The notes beneath the pieces are model-generated. The model worked only from the letters and a program-made list of their open reading frames with translations, did not search any database and had not been told where the DNA came from. The position numbers were made by a program, and so were the translations under genes. A stretch of 64,000 bases of DNA, from assembly GCF_026236535.1 (NCBI RefSeq), contig NZ_JAHTMW010000003.1, positions 1-64,000 of the forward strand, read 5' to 3'. This document shows, piece by piece, positions 43,633 to 51,761 of the stretch. The DNA is from Streptomyces sp. SKN60. Its GTDB lineage: Bacteria > Actinomycetota > Actinomycetes > Streptomycetales > Streptomycetaceae. Position 1 is the first letter of the stretch, and each line of letters starts with the position of its first letter.

Positions 43633-43667
43633 GGGCCCCTCGACCCCTCTTCGGGGCCTGAGTGGCC
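43633..43667. promoter_or_regulatory. Tandem palindromic boxes before truncated ABC gene
   Basis: GGGCCCCTCGACCC (43633-43646) and GGGCCTGAGTGGCC (43654-43667) have centres 21 bp apart, ending 28 bp before ATG 43696. The same stretch can fold into GGCCCC/GGGGCC (43634-43639 with 43653-43658), so a narK terminator is an alternative reading. Confidence 0.5.
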
Positions 43668-43695
43668 GTAGCCTCCCGTTTCTTCCGGGGTTGGG

Positions 43696-43885
43696 ATGGA
43701 GAGCATGAACACCGGCCGGGCGCTCCTCGTCGCCACCGGCGTCACCAAGATCTACCGGACGGCCTCCGTCGAGGTCACGGCCCTGCTCGACCTGGATCTC
43801 CTCGTGCGCCACGGGGAGATGGTGGGAGTCATGGGGCCGTCCGGTTCCGGGAAGACCACGCTGTTGACCTGTCTGTCCGGGCTAT
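43696..43885 (+). pseudogene. ABC-transporter ATPase, truncated after Walker A
   Basis: The frame begins MNTGRALLVATGVTKIYRTASVEVTALLDLDLLVRHGEMVGVMGPSGSGKTTLLTCLSGL, a classic LolD/MacB-type ATPase N-terminus with Walker A GPSGSGKTT. After about position 43885 similarity ends abruptly and the frame continues in unrelated sequence. Signature, Walker B and the permease are missing. The break is sharp, as expected from a deletion or insertion. Confidence 0.8.
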
Positions 43886-44270
43886 ACAGGTACGGCCCGC
43901 AGCACCTCCCTACAGTGCTGCGCACCTCGCGGGCTCTGGCTGCAAGATCCCTCGTGACCACCGTCACCCCGACGATGCGGCATCGATCCCTCTCCCCATG
44001 TGTATGTGGGCCCGTTGCCGCAGGATCGCTCGCATCGGCGCGGCCACCCAACAGTGAATCCCGTGCCGGCCAAACCGACGTCCCCCTCGCCCATGGCCTC
44101 GGCCCCGTCCGCTGGCCCGTCGAACCGTTCCTGCCTCGGCCGAGGGTGATGTGGGGCTCATCGCAGTAGAGGGTGTGGTCGGGGTCTGTCGGTTTCGAGG
44201 TCGCCGACACGGATTTCAGGCTCGGCTGCACTTCTGTCCGAGCGCGACGAGACGTGCGCCGCGGAACGGG
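43886..44270. other. Unassigned stretch right of the ABC breakpoint
   Basis: About 385 bp without a convincing gene. A minus-strand frame contains DPDHTLYCDEPHITLGRGRNGS, which looks coding but has no recognised domain. The local composition is slightly less G/C-biased than the surroundings. No transposase or terminal repeats are recognised. Confidence 0.5.
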
Positions 44271-44510
44271 CTATGCACCCTCGTTGCCACCGCGCAGGGA
44301 ATGGATCATGCTCTGCAGGATCCGGAACGCGTCTGACTGCTCGGTCTCGGTCAGGTCGGCCAGCATTCTGGCCTCGACGGACCGGACGGCTGCGCTCGCC
44401 TTCTCGAGGCTTCGTCGGCCGCGAGGCGTGAGCCGCGTGGGAAGCACCTTCCCGACGGGTGCCTCCGCAGGCCTGGTCACGTAGCCGTCTTGTTCCAGGA
44501 GGAGCGAGAC
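44271..44510 (-). pseudogene. MarR-family regulator, C-terminal fragment
   Basis: The minus strand reads SVSLLLEQDGYVTRPAEAPVGKVLPTRLTPRGRRSLEKASAAVRSVEARMLADLTETEQSDAFRILQSMIHSL. This matches the wing and C-terminal dimerisation helices of MarR regulators. The N-terminal half, including the recognition helix, is absent because the BON gene starts immediately to the right on the opposite strand. Confidence 0.65.
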
Positions 44511-44512
44511 CG

Positions 44513-44773
44513 ATGACGGAACACGATTCCGAGGAAGTCGAGTACCGGATCGCGCGGCTGCGCGAACGCCTCGCCGGCGACGAAGTCGCCGAGCTCGGCG
44601 TCCGGATCGAACTACGCGGCGACACAGTCCTGTTGACCGGCGCGCTGCCTACGGCCGGCCGGCGAGAGGAGATCCTGCGGCTGGCGCGGGAGGAGTTGGC
44701 CGGGCTCGTCGTACGCACGGACCTCACCACCCCCTCCGCTGACGCCCCCGACCACGTGGAGCGGCTGCCATGA
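44513..44773 (+). CDS. BON-like domain protein
   Basis: 86 residues from ATG 44513. EYRIARLRERLAGDEVAELGVRIELRGDTVLLTGALPTAGRREEILRLAREEL resembles a stand-alone BON domain (alpha-beta-beta with GDTVLLTG). AGGAGG lies upstream. The stop overlaps the start of the metallophosphoesterase frame (ATGA), so the two formed an operon. Function unknown. Confidence 0.7.
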   Translation: MTEHDSEEVEYRIARLRERLAGDEVAELGVRIELRGDTVLLTGALPTAGRREEILRLAREELAGLVVRTDLTTPSADAPDHVERLP

Positions 44774-45624
44774 CGCAGGCATCGTCGGCGGCCGCGCGAG
44801 GCAGCGACTTCGTCGTTCGAGTGGCGGCGGTCGGTGACATCCACCTGGGTTCGGAATGCGCGGGACTGCTGCGTCCCGCATTCCTGACACTCCCCGAGTG
44901 CGCCGATGTGCTCCTGCTCGCCGGTGATCTGACCCGCCACGGCACCGTCCACGAAGCGCTGGTGGTGACCGAGGAGGTCCGGGACATCGGTGTCCCGGTC
45001 GTCGCCGTACCGGGCAACCACGACTACCCCTCAGACGAAGAGGGCGAGGCCACGCGTACGCTCGTCTCCGCGGGTGTCGGCGTCCTGGAGGGAGAGTCGA
45101 CCGTCTTCACCGTCGCAGGCCACGTGGTCGGCGTGGCCTGCACGAAGGGGTTCTGCGGCGGGTTCGCAGGCCGCAGCGCGGGAGCTTTCGGCGACCGGAG
45201 ATGAGAGCCTGGGTTCGAGTGGCGCACATCGGCGCCGAGCGACTGGCCTCGGCGCTCAAGGAGTTGGCCTCGGATCATTGTGATGTCCGCATCGCACTGA
45301 CCCACTTCGCGCCTGTCCCCGACACGCTGGCCGGTGAGCCCGTCGAGATCTATCCGTTCCTCGGCAGCTACCTGCTCGCCGAGGCGATCGACTCCGTGGG
45401 CGCGGACCTCGCTGTCCACGGCCACGCGCACCCACCTCGGGACAGAGCACGGCATGACGGCCGGCGGGGTCCGCGTGCACAATGTCGCCCAGCCGGTCAT
45501 CTACCGGGCGTTCGCGTTCTACGAGTTGCAGGTCTTCGGCCACGACTCCGCCCGAATCGGCCGGACGGGCGTCGCCCGCCGACCGGCCGACACCGTGAGC
45601 TCTGCTCCGCCGCACAGTATCTGA
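44770..45624 (+). pseudogene. Calcineurin-like metallophosphoesterase, two frameshifts
   Basis: Frame 1 supplies GDIHLGS, AGDLTRHG and PGNHDYP (metal-binding motifs I-III) and ends in a premature stop at 45204. From about 45195 frame 3 continues with VRVAHIGAERLASALKELASDHCDVRIALTHFAPVPDTLAGEP ... LAVHGHAH (motifs IV and V). From about 45435 frame 1 resumes with GTEHGMTAGGVRVHNVAQPVIYRAFAFYELQVFG. All five motifs survive, so it is a recently broken gene or carries two compensating sequencing indels. Confidence 0.8.
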
Positions 45625-46019
45625 GGCCGGGACGAGACGGCCCGGCGCAGGACCAAGGCGGGAATCAGCCAGCAGATGGCGAACCAGATCAGCAGGGCGG
45701 CATCGATGATCAAGGCCGCGGGCGGGCTGACGACCGTGCGCAGGACGACGAGCAGGGCGAGCGCAATAGTCCCGAGGAACAGCATCAAGCCCGTGGACGT
45801 CAACCTCGAGGGCCGGACGACGGCTTCCGGCTTCACGCCGAGGCCGGTGACGAGCCGGTGCAGACACACAGGAGCGCTCAGCGTGCCGGTCGCTGCCGCT
45901 CCCAGGACGACACAGCCGACATAAACGAGCCGATCGGTCTGCCCCAACCGGTCGGCTCGTTCGTCGCAGGTCTCCTGACGCTCTCCGACGTGCGCGCCCC
46001 TGGCGATCACCGAGGCCAC
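45519..46019 (-). CDS. Hypothetical membrane protein
   Basis: 166 residues with about three hydrophobic stretches (LVYVGCVVLGAAATGTLSAPV, LMLFLGTIALALLVVLRTVV, ALIIDAALLIWFAICWLIPALVL). No family is recognised. It overlaps the STAS gene by a few bases and the end of the metallophosphoesterase relic by about 100 bp, so either its C-terminus or the relic's end is not real. Start uncertain. Confidence 0.5.
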   Translation of the reverse strand: MASVIARGAHVGERQETCDERADRLGQTDRLVYVGCVVLGAAATGTLSAPVCLHRLVTGLGVKPEAVVRPSRLTSTGLMLFLGTIALALLVVLRTVVSPPAALIIDAALLIWFAICWLIPALVLRRAVSSRPQILCGGAELTVSAGRRATPVRPIRAESWPKTCNS

Positions 46020-46366
46020 CTCTGCTCGGCCGGGCCGAGGTCGAAGAGATCGACGGAACCCGTCATTTCGAGCAGCCGCACCATCTGGTGGCTGGGAGCG
46101 GCCAGGGTGACACGGCTCCCCGATTCGAGTGCCGATTCCCTGGCGGCCAACAGCAGATTGAGACCAGTCGAATCACAGAACGACGAGTTCTGGAGGTCGA
46201 CGACGATTTCAGTGCCCCGGGGGGCCAGCGCGACACCGTCGAGAAGCAAGGGCCGCAGCTCGGCCGAGTGGTCGAGGTCCAAGTCTCCGCTCACCCACAC
46301 GACGAATGAGTGAGGGACACGGCTCTCGGTTTCGGGGTATGCGGTCCGCTCCTCGCCGGATGTCAT
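46007..46366 (-). CDS. STAS-domain anti-sigma factor antagonist
   Basis: 119 residues from ATG 46366 (AGGAGG six bases upstream). STAS fold: FVVWVSGDLDLDHSAELRPLLLDG, then EIVVDLQNSSFCDSTGLNLLLAARESALESGSRVTLAAP. The Ser of CDSTGL is the usual phosphorylation site for an RsbW-type anti-sigma kinase. It would release a SigB-like sigma factor under stress. Its partner kinase is not in the window. Confidence 0.85.
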   Translation of the reverse strand: MTSGEERTAYPETESRVPHSFVVWVSGDLDLDHSAELRPLLLDGVALAPRGTEIVVDLQNSSFCDSTGLNLLLAARESALESGSRVTLAAPSHQMVRLLEMTGSVDLFDLGPAEQRWPR

Positions 46367-46383
46367 GACGCACCTCCTGCTCA

Positions 46384-46680
46384 CTACGGCGACTGCCCTG
46401 CCTCCGAGATCCCATGCGGGCCGGTCGGTGTCGGCTCGGAGGTGTCAACACCCTTCCCCCGGGCGGGCACACGGCGTCGCCCTGCCCACAGCGCGGCCTC
46501 CTCCACCTGGGCGGAGGTGAGACGGGACTCCCGTTCCAGATCGGTGATACCGATACCTCGCGAATGTCTCGCGCGTACGCGGATCAGACGCTCCGCCCAC
46601 CGTTCCGCCTCGACGAAGGGACGTGACCTCAAGGCGGAGACCGATGCCTGCAGGTGCGCATCGCTACAGGCAACCCTCAC
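46384..46680 (-). CDS. Hypothetical protein upstream of the STAS gene
   Basis: 98 residues from a GTG. VSALRSRPFVEAERWAERLIRVRARHSRGIGITDLERESRLTSAQVEEAALWAGRRR looks helical, and codon bias is acceptable; the spacing of 17 bp to the STAS start is operon-like. It faintly recalls ANTAR-type helices but lacks the defining residues. It may be a real gene or a remnant. Confidence 0.35.
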   Translation of the reverse strand: MRVACSDAHLQASVSALRSRPFVEAERWAERLIRVRARHSRGIGITDLERESRLTSAQVEEAALWAGRRRVPARGKGVDTSEPTPTGPHGISEAGQSP

Positions 46681-46894
46681 GCGCAGCCGGGCCGAGGACG
46701 CGCGCCGGAACCGCTACACGATCGCTTCCGGCTCTCCCTTCCGCCACCCTGCCGAAGCCGGCCATGAGATCGCCGGCCTCCTGCGGCGCCTCGTCGAACC
46801 TCAGGCCGAGGCAGACCGCTCCGCTCCCCGGCGCGCCCGGAACTGAGAGCGCTCGGCGAACGCGACGAGGCGGTCAGGGCAGGGGCAGGCGCTT
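46681..46894. other. Unassigned stretch
   Basis: A plus-strand frame reads RYTIASGSPFRHPAEAGHEIAGLLRRLVEPQ without a start or known domain. I see no RNA gene or repeat here. It lies between the STAS unit and the alcohol dehydrogenase remnant. Confidence 0.4.
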
Positions 46895-47365
46895 CGTGGC
46901 CCTCGGCTACACCAAGCTCTACGGCCAGGTGCCGACGGGCAGGCCGAGTACCTGCGGGGGCCGTTCGGCGACACGCTGCCCGTGAAGGTCCCCAAGGCCC
47001 GCCCGACGAGCGTCACGTCCACCTCTCCGACGTGCTGCCCACGGCCTGGCAGGCGGTGAAGGACGCCGACATACCGCCTGGCGGCTCCGCCACCGTCCTC
47101 GGCCCCGTCGGCCACGCGGGCATCGACCGCCTCGACGCCCTGCACGCGCGATCGACATCGTCCGCCGGGGCGGCACCGTATCCGTCTCGGGTGTCTACGG
47201 CGGGGCGATCGACCCCATGCCCCTGCTCACGATGTTCGACAAGCAGATCCAACTCCGTACGGGCCAGGCCAACGTCCGGCCCTGGGTGGACGACATCCTG
47301 CCGCTCCTCGACGGCTCGGACCCCCTCGGTGTGGAGGGCTTCGCCACCCATACGACGCCAAGGCG
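46895..47365 (+). pseudogene. Zinc-dependent alcohol dehydrogenase, fragmented remnant
   Basis: Pieces in changing frames: ALGYTKLYGQVP; AEYLRGPFGDTLPVKVP; HLSDVLPTAWQAVKDADIPPGGSATVLGPVGHAG; then AIDIVRRGGTVSVSGVYGGAIDPMPLLTMFDKQIQLRTGQANVRPWVDDILPLLDGSDPLGVEGFATH. Together they are the cofactor domain of a formaldehyde-dehydrogenase-like zinc ADH. The N-terminal catalytic part is missing, about 100 residues are lost between GPVGHAG and AIDIVRRGG, and several frameshifts are present. An old relic. Confidence 0.75.
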
Positions 47366-47419
47366 TCCCGGCACGCGCAGGAAGGCGCGTGCCGGGACCC
47401 AGGCGGTGTGGGTTGCGCG

Positions 47420-47575
47420 TCACCAGCGATACCAGCGGCCCTGCGCACCATGGACGAAGAAGCCCAGCACCCAGAGCACCAGCACGGCGAGGGCGATGTA
47501 CCACAGCACGTCGACGGCGAAGCCGGCTCCGAAGAGCACCAGAATGAGAAGCAGTACGAGCAGAAGCGGAATCAT
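47420..47575 (-). CDS. Lmo0937-type (DUF5670) small membrane protein
   Basis: 51 residues, too short for many gene finders. Two hydrophobic helices (IPLLLVLLLILVLFGAGFAV and LWYIALAVLVLWVLGFFV) and a short basic tail GAQGRWYRW. GAGGAGG lies six bases before ATG 47575. The family is common in stress loci of bacteria; function unknown. Confidence 0.75.
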   Translation of the reverse strand: MIPLLLVLLLILVLFGAGFAVDVLWYIALAVLVLWVLGFFVHGAQGRWYRW

Positions 47576-47971
47576 GACGAAACCTCCTCGGGTCCCCGCC
47601 CGTGTCGTGTCCCCCGCTATGCCGGGTCGCCCACCGCGCAACTTCCCGCGCCACGCCCATGCATGCCCTTCAGCCATGAAGACACCCGGCCCGCAGGCCG
47701 CACGACGTGCCTTCACCGTGCTGTCCCTCCAGCTCGTCCCGGGCACCGCTCAGGACGGTTCTCCAGGACGGTCGTCCGGCGGCGGGTGTCGGCGGAACTG
47801 CTCCTCGCGTCCGATACCTGGTCGCTGGCGTTTGAGCGCGTGGCCGCCGTCGCCATGGGACTCACCGTTGTCCGCCGTGCTCTGTCTCTCCCCGTCGCGT
47901 CGCTCACGCGCTGTCCTGTTCGTCGTCCTCCGCAGGCCGTTCCGAGGCTCGCGATCATCCATGTCTGGCCC
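47576..47971. other. Gene-poor stretch of about 400 bp
   Basis: No frame has both a start with a ribosome binding site and recognisable protein similarity. A minus-strand frame (about 47750-47962) gives a very basic, low-complexity peptide that I do not trust. No tandem box pair is present. Confidence 0.4.
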
Positions 47972-48295
47972 CTAATGGCCGAGCTTCCGCTTGAGTTCCG
48001 CCTTGTTCATCTGGGACCGTCCGTGCAGATTGCGCCGCTGGGCCTCCGAGTACAGCTGGTCGTAGGTGGGTCCCTCGGAGCCGCTGTGGGAGCGCTTGCC
48101 ACCACGGCGCGAGGACGACATGTCCTGTGTGGAGCTCTTGCTCGCAGTCTTGGACTCACCCGAGCGGGCGCGTTCCTTGTTCACGGTGCGGGAGGCGATC
48201 TCCTTCGCGCGCTTCTCGCTCTCGCCCCGGTCCAGGGCGCTCTGCTTGATGTGCTCGTACTGCCGTTCCCGCTTGGCGCTTGATCCACGAGGCAT
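47972..48295 (-). CDS. Small basic Rho-N/SAP-like protein
   Basis: 107 residues from ATG 48295 (AAGGAG six bases upstream). A charged N-terminal half (KRERQYEHIKQSALDRGESEKRAKEIASRTVNKERARSGESK) and a C-terminal Rho-N-like motif (PTYDQLYSEAQRRNLHGRSQMNKAELKRKLGH) that may bind nucleic acid. Similar small proteins are annotated as Rho-termination-factor N-domain or plasmid stabilisation proteins. It may affect chromosome or RNA compaction (inference). Confidence 0.75.
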   Translation of the reverse strand: MPRGSSAKRERQYEHIKQSALDRGESEKRAKEIASRTVNKERARSGESKTASKSSTQDMSSSRRGGKRSHSGSEGPTYDQLYSEAQRRNLHGRSQMNKAELKRKLGH

Positions 48296-48513
48296 GTCCT
48301 GCTCCTTCCCGACAGGCCCTGTCCGGGCGGCAAAGTCTTCCTTTCGCTGCTGCCCCTTCCACCGGTCTTCATGCAGGTGGCGTCGCGTCCAGGCCCGCGT
48401 CCGGATCATGCCCTGAACCACACCGCGGCCCCAGGTTTCCCTCTCGGTCACCCGGGCAGCCGCACCGACGGAACTCAGGGAATGGAGCGGCGACCCGCAC
48501 TCATGGAGGCGTC

Positions 48514-49539
48514 ATGACCGAGTTCGGCTACTTTCTCTCCTGTGAGGAGTTCGGGCCGGGCGACCTCGTCGAGCAGGCCCGAATGGCGGAGGACGCGGGC
48601 TTCCGCTCGCTATGGATCTCGGACCATTTCCACCCGTGGAACGACGAGCAGGGCGAGAGCCCCTTCGTCTGGTCGGTGATCGGGGCGCTCTCCCAGGTGA
48701 GCGGGCTGCCTGTCGAGACCGCCGTGACCTGCCCGACCGTACGCATCCACCCCGCGCTGGTGGCTCAGGCGGCCGCGACCTCACAGATCATGCTCGACGG
48801 GCGGTTCCGGCTCGGGCTCGGCAGTGGTGAGGCGCTCAACGAGCACATCCTCGGGGACCGCTGGCCGCCCGCGGATGTGCGCCTGGAGATGCTGGAAGAG
48901 GCCGTCGCGGTGATCCGACAGCTGTTCACCGGGGAGGAGGTCGCCCACCACGGCCCGCACTACACGGTCGAGAACGCCCGCCTCTACACGCTCCCCGCGA
49001 CTCCGCCCCCCATCGATGTCTCCGCCTTCGGACCGAAGGCGGCCGACGTCGCCTCCCGGATAGCCGACGGCTTCGTCAGCACCGCGCCGGACGCCGGTCT
49101 GGTCTCCCGGTTCCGGGCACGCGCCCCCGAGCGGCCCGCGTACGCGTCGACCAAGGTGTGCTGGGCCGAAACCCGTGAAACAGCGGTCCGCACGGCTCAC
49201 CGGCTCTGGGCGATCGAACACCTCCCAGGGGAACTGGGCCAGATCCTTCCCACCCCACGCCACTTCGAGCAGGCCTCTGAACTGGTGACCGAGCAGGCCG
49301 TCGGCGCGGCCGTACCCTGCGGCCCCGACCCGGAGGAACACGCTCGCCACCTGCAGGAATACGTGGACGCCGGCTTCGACCGGGTTCACATCGGCCAGAT
49401 CGGCCCCGAGCAGCGCGGGTTCTTCGACTTCTACCGCAAAGAGGTGCTCCCGCTGCTGGCCGGCGCCGACAAGAGCCCAACTACTGGGACCACTGGACAC
49501 TGGAACCTCGACGGCGCCGACGGAGGTGAGCAGCCGTGA
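48514..49539 (+). CDS. LLM-class F420-dependent oxidoreductase (G6PDH-like)
   Basis: 341 residues forming a luciferase-like TIM barrel. TEFGYFLSCEEFGPGDLVEQARMAEDAGFRSLWISDHFHPWNDEQGESPFVWSVIGAL and GRFRLGLGSGEALNEHI are typical of the actinobacterial subfamily near F420-dependent glucose-6-phosphate dehydrogenase. It probably uses reduced or oxidised F420; the substrate is unknown. ATG 48514 follows GGAGG at fair spacing. The stop overlaps the start of the ThDP enzyme gene (GTGA), which suggests they act in one pathway. Confidence 0.88.
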   Translation: MTEFGYFLSCEEFGPGDLVEQARMAEDAGFRSLWISDHFHPWNDEQGESPFVWSVIGALSQVSGLPVETAVTCPTVRIHPALVAQAAATSQIMLDGRFRLGLGSGEALNEHILGDRWPPADVRLEMLEEAVAVIRQLFTGEEVAHHGPHYTVENARLYTLPATPPPIDVSAFGPKAADVASRIADGFVSTAPDAGLVSRFRARAPERPAYASTKVCWAETRETAVRTAHRLWAIEHLPGELGQILPTPRHFEQASELVTEQAVGAAVPCGPDPEEHARHLQEYVDAGFDRVHIGQIGPEQRGFFDFYRKEVLPLLAGADKSPTTGTTGHWNLDGADGGEQP

Positions 49540-51335
49540 CGAAACAGACCGTCGGAGACCAGCTGCTCGACAGGCTCCGCGCCTGGGACGTGAGCCATGT
49601 CTTCGGCTACCCCGGCGACGGCATCAGCGGCCTGCTCATGGCCTGGGCGAAGGCCGGTGACGACCCCTTGTTCATCCAGGCCCGGCACGAGGAGATGGCG
49701 GCTTTCGAAGCGGTCGGCTACGCCAAGTTCTCCGGGCGTCTCGGGGTGTGTGCGGCGACCTCCGGCCCTGGTGCCGTCCATCTCCTCAATGGTCTGTACG
49801 ACGCGAAGCTCGACCACGTTCCTGTCGTGGCCCTCGTCGGCCAGACCGACCGCAGTGCCATGGGCGGCTCGTACCAGCAGGAGGTCGATCTGCACACGCT
49901 GTTCAAGGACGTGGCGAGCGCCTATCTGGAGACCGTCACCGTCCCTGAACAGCTCCCCAACGTCCTCGACCGGGCCGTCCGGACCGCGTACGCCCGCCGC
50001 GCCCCGACCGCCGTGATCATTCCGGCGGACGTCCAGGAACTGCCGTACTCCGCCCCGGAGCACGCCCACAAGATGGTGCCCTCCAGCCTCGACGCCAGCG
50101 GCTGGGCGCCCGTTCCCGACGATGCGGCTCTCGCTCGCGCCGCCGACGTCCTGAACGCGGGCACCCGGGTGGCCGTGCTGATCGGCCAGGGCGCGGCGGG
50201 CGCGGCCCGCGAGGTCGAGGGGATCGCCGAGCTGCTCGGCGCGGGCGTGGCGAAGGCCCTGCTCGGCAAGGACGCCCTGAGCGACGAACTACCGTATGTG
50301 ACGGGCGCGATCGGGCTGCTCGGCACCCGCCCGTCGTACAAGCTGATGCGGGACTGCGACACCCTGCTCACGATCGGCTCCAACTTCCCCTACTCGGAGT
50401 TCCTGCCGCCGTACGGGCAGGCTCGCGCCGTCCAGATCGACATCGACGCGCACATGGTCGGACTGCGCTATCCCTACGAGGTCAACCTGGTCGGGGACGC
50501 GGCAGCCACCCTGCGCCGGCTGCTTCCCCTGCTCCTGCGCAACGACGACCGCGGCTGGCAACGGACCGTGACCGCCGGTGTGCGCCGCTGGAAGAAGGTC
50601 ATGGACCGCCGAGCCGCCCTCTCGGCGGACCCGGTCAACCCCGAGTACGTGGCCCACGCGCTCGCCCCGCTCCTGCCGGACGACTCGATGATCACCGCGG
50701 ACGCGGGCTCCGTCGCCAACTGGTACGCGCGCCACGTCACGATGCGCCTGGGCATGCGTGGCTCGCTGTCGGGCACCCTCGCCACCATGGGCAGCGGCGT
50801 CCCGTACGCGATCGGTGCCAAGTTCGCCCACCCGGACCGGCCGGCGATCGCTCTCGTCGGCGACGGCGCCATGCAGATGAACGGGATGGCGGAGCTGATC
50901 ACGGCGGCCAAGTACGCACTTGAGTGGGCCGATCCCCGGCTCGTGGTGGCCGTCTGGAACAACCAGGACCTCAATCAGGTCAGCTGGGAACTGCGGGCCA
51001 TGGAGGGAATGCCTCCCTTCGCGGCCTCCCAGTCCATCCCCGACGTGCCCTACGCCGCCTTCGCCCGCTCCCTCGGCATGACGGGCCTCCGCATCACCGA
51101 TCCCGGCGACGTCGAGGACGCCTGGCGGCAGGCCCTGACGGCTGACGGGCCCACCGTCCTGGACTTCCGCACCGACCCGGCCGTGCCGCCCATCCCGCCG
51201 CACGCGACCTGGGAGCAGATCGAGGCCACCCTCGCCTCCCTGGCCCGCGGCGACGGCCACCGCGGTCACGTGGTGCTGCAGGGCCTCAAGGCCAAGGCGC
51301 AGGAGCTGTTGCCGCATCGTCCCGGCGGGCGGTGA
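49536..51335 (+). CDS. Thiamine-diphosphate enzyme (pyruvate oxidase / acetolactate synthase-like)
   Basis: 599 residues with three ThDP-enzyme domains: Pyr domain with catalytic Glu in ARHEEMAAFEA (about residue 52), central domain, and PP domain with the ThDP/Mg motif GDGAMQMNGMAELITAAKYALEWADPRLVVAVWNNQDLNQV. It resembles PoxB-type pyruvate:quinone oxidoreductases and uncharacterised streptomycete ThDP-requiring proteins more than IlvB, and no small regulatory subunit follows. The likely reaction is decarboxylation of pyruvate or another 2-oxoacid. It starts at GTG 49536 in overlap with the F420 enzyme. Confidence 0.87.
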   Translation: MTKQTVGDQLLDRLRAWDVSHVFGYPGDGISGLLMAWAKAGDDPLFIQARHEEMAAFEAVGYAKFSGRLGVCAATSGPGAVHLLNGLYDAKLDHVPVVALVGQTDRSAMGGSYQQEVDLHTLFKDVASAYLETVTVPEQLPNVLDRAVRTAYARRAPTAVIIPADVQELPYSAPEHAHKMVPSSLDASGWAPVPDDAALARAADVLNAGTRVAVLIGQGAAGAAREVEGIAELLGAGVAKALLGKDALSDELPYVTGAIGLLGTRPSYKLMRDCDTLLTIGSNFPYSEFLPPYGQARAVQIDIDAHMVGLRYPYEVNLVGDAAATLRRLLPLLLRNDDRGWQRTVTAGVRRWKKVMDRRAALSADPVNPEYVAHALAPLLPDDSMITADAGSVANWYARHVTMRLGMRGSLSGTLATMGSGVPYAIGAKFAHPDRPAIALVGDGAMQMNGMAELITAAKYALEWADPRLVVAVWNNQDLNQVSWELRAMEGMPPFAASQSIPDVPYAAFARSLGMTGLRITDPGDVEDAWRQALTADGPTVLDFRTDPAVPPIPPHATWEQIEATLASLARGDGHRGHVVLQGLKAKAQELLPHRPGGR

Positions 51336-51341
51336 CACGTC

Positions 51342-51761
51342 GTGCGCGAGCTGCTCGAAACGGTGCGCGAAGGGCGGGTGCAGCGTGTCCTCTCCCTCGC
51401 CACGGGCCTCGGCGCCGCGGTCAGCGGCGCCGAGATCTTCCTGGAACACGACCGGGCCTCCTTCGGCAACCGCGTCATGTGGTGGCCGGTCTGGCTCGGC
51501 CCGCTCGGACTCGCCGCCGGAATCGCCGGCTGGGCCGACCCGCGGGCGGCCCGTACCGTCCTGCCCGCCGTCTCCGCCGCGCTCGTCCTCAACGGGCTGC
51601 AGGGCACCTGGCTGCACATCCGCGGGATCGCCGCCAAACCCGGCGGCTGGCGCATGGCCCGCTACAACCTGGAGCTCGGCCCGCCGCTCTTCGCTCCGCT
51701 CATGGTCAGCGGAGTGGGCGCGCTCGGCCTGCTCGCCGCGGTGTCCCGGAGGGAGCGATGA
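51342..51761 (+). CDS. Four-helix membrane protein
   Basis: 139 residues with about four membrane helices (VLSLATGLGAAVSGAEIFL; VWLGPLGLAAGIAGWA; VLPAVSAALVLNGLQGTWLHI; LFAPLMVSGVGALGLLAAV). It starts at GTG 51342, 6 bp after the ThDP gene, and its stop overlaps the next gene (ATGA). No family name is certain. It could anchor the downstream GMC oxidoreductase complex to the membrane (inference). Confidence 0.75.
   Translation: MRELLETVREGRVQRVLSLATGLGAAVSGAEIFLEHDRASFGNRVMWWPVWLGPLGLAAGIAGWADPRAARTVLPAVSAALVLNGLQGTWLHIRGIAAKPGGWRMARYNLELGPPLFAPLMVSGVGALGLLAAVSRRER

Noticed and set aside
43634..43658. GGCCCC...GGGGCC hairpin as narK terminator
   Set aside because: Possible, but the spacing and sequence fit the tandem box pattern better and no T-tract follows; kept only as an alternative.
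47408..48283. Plus-strand frame of 291 codons with hydrophobic stretches
   Set aside because: It is antisense to the DUF5670 and Rho-N-like genes, which have proper ribosome binding sites and known motifs.
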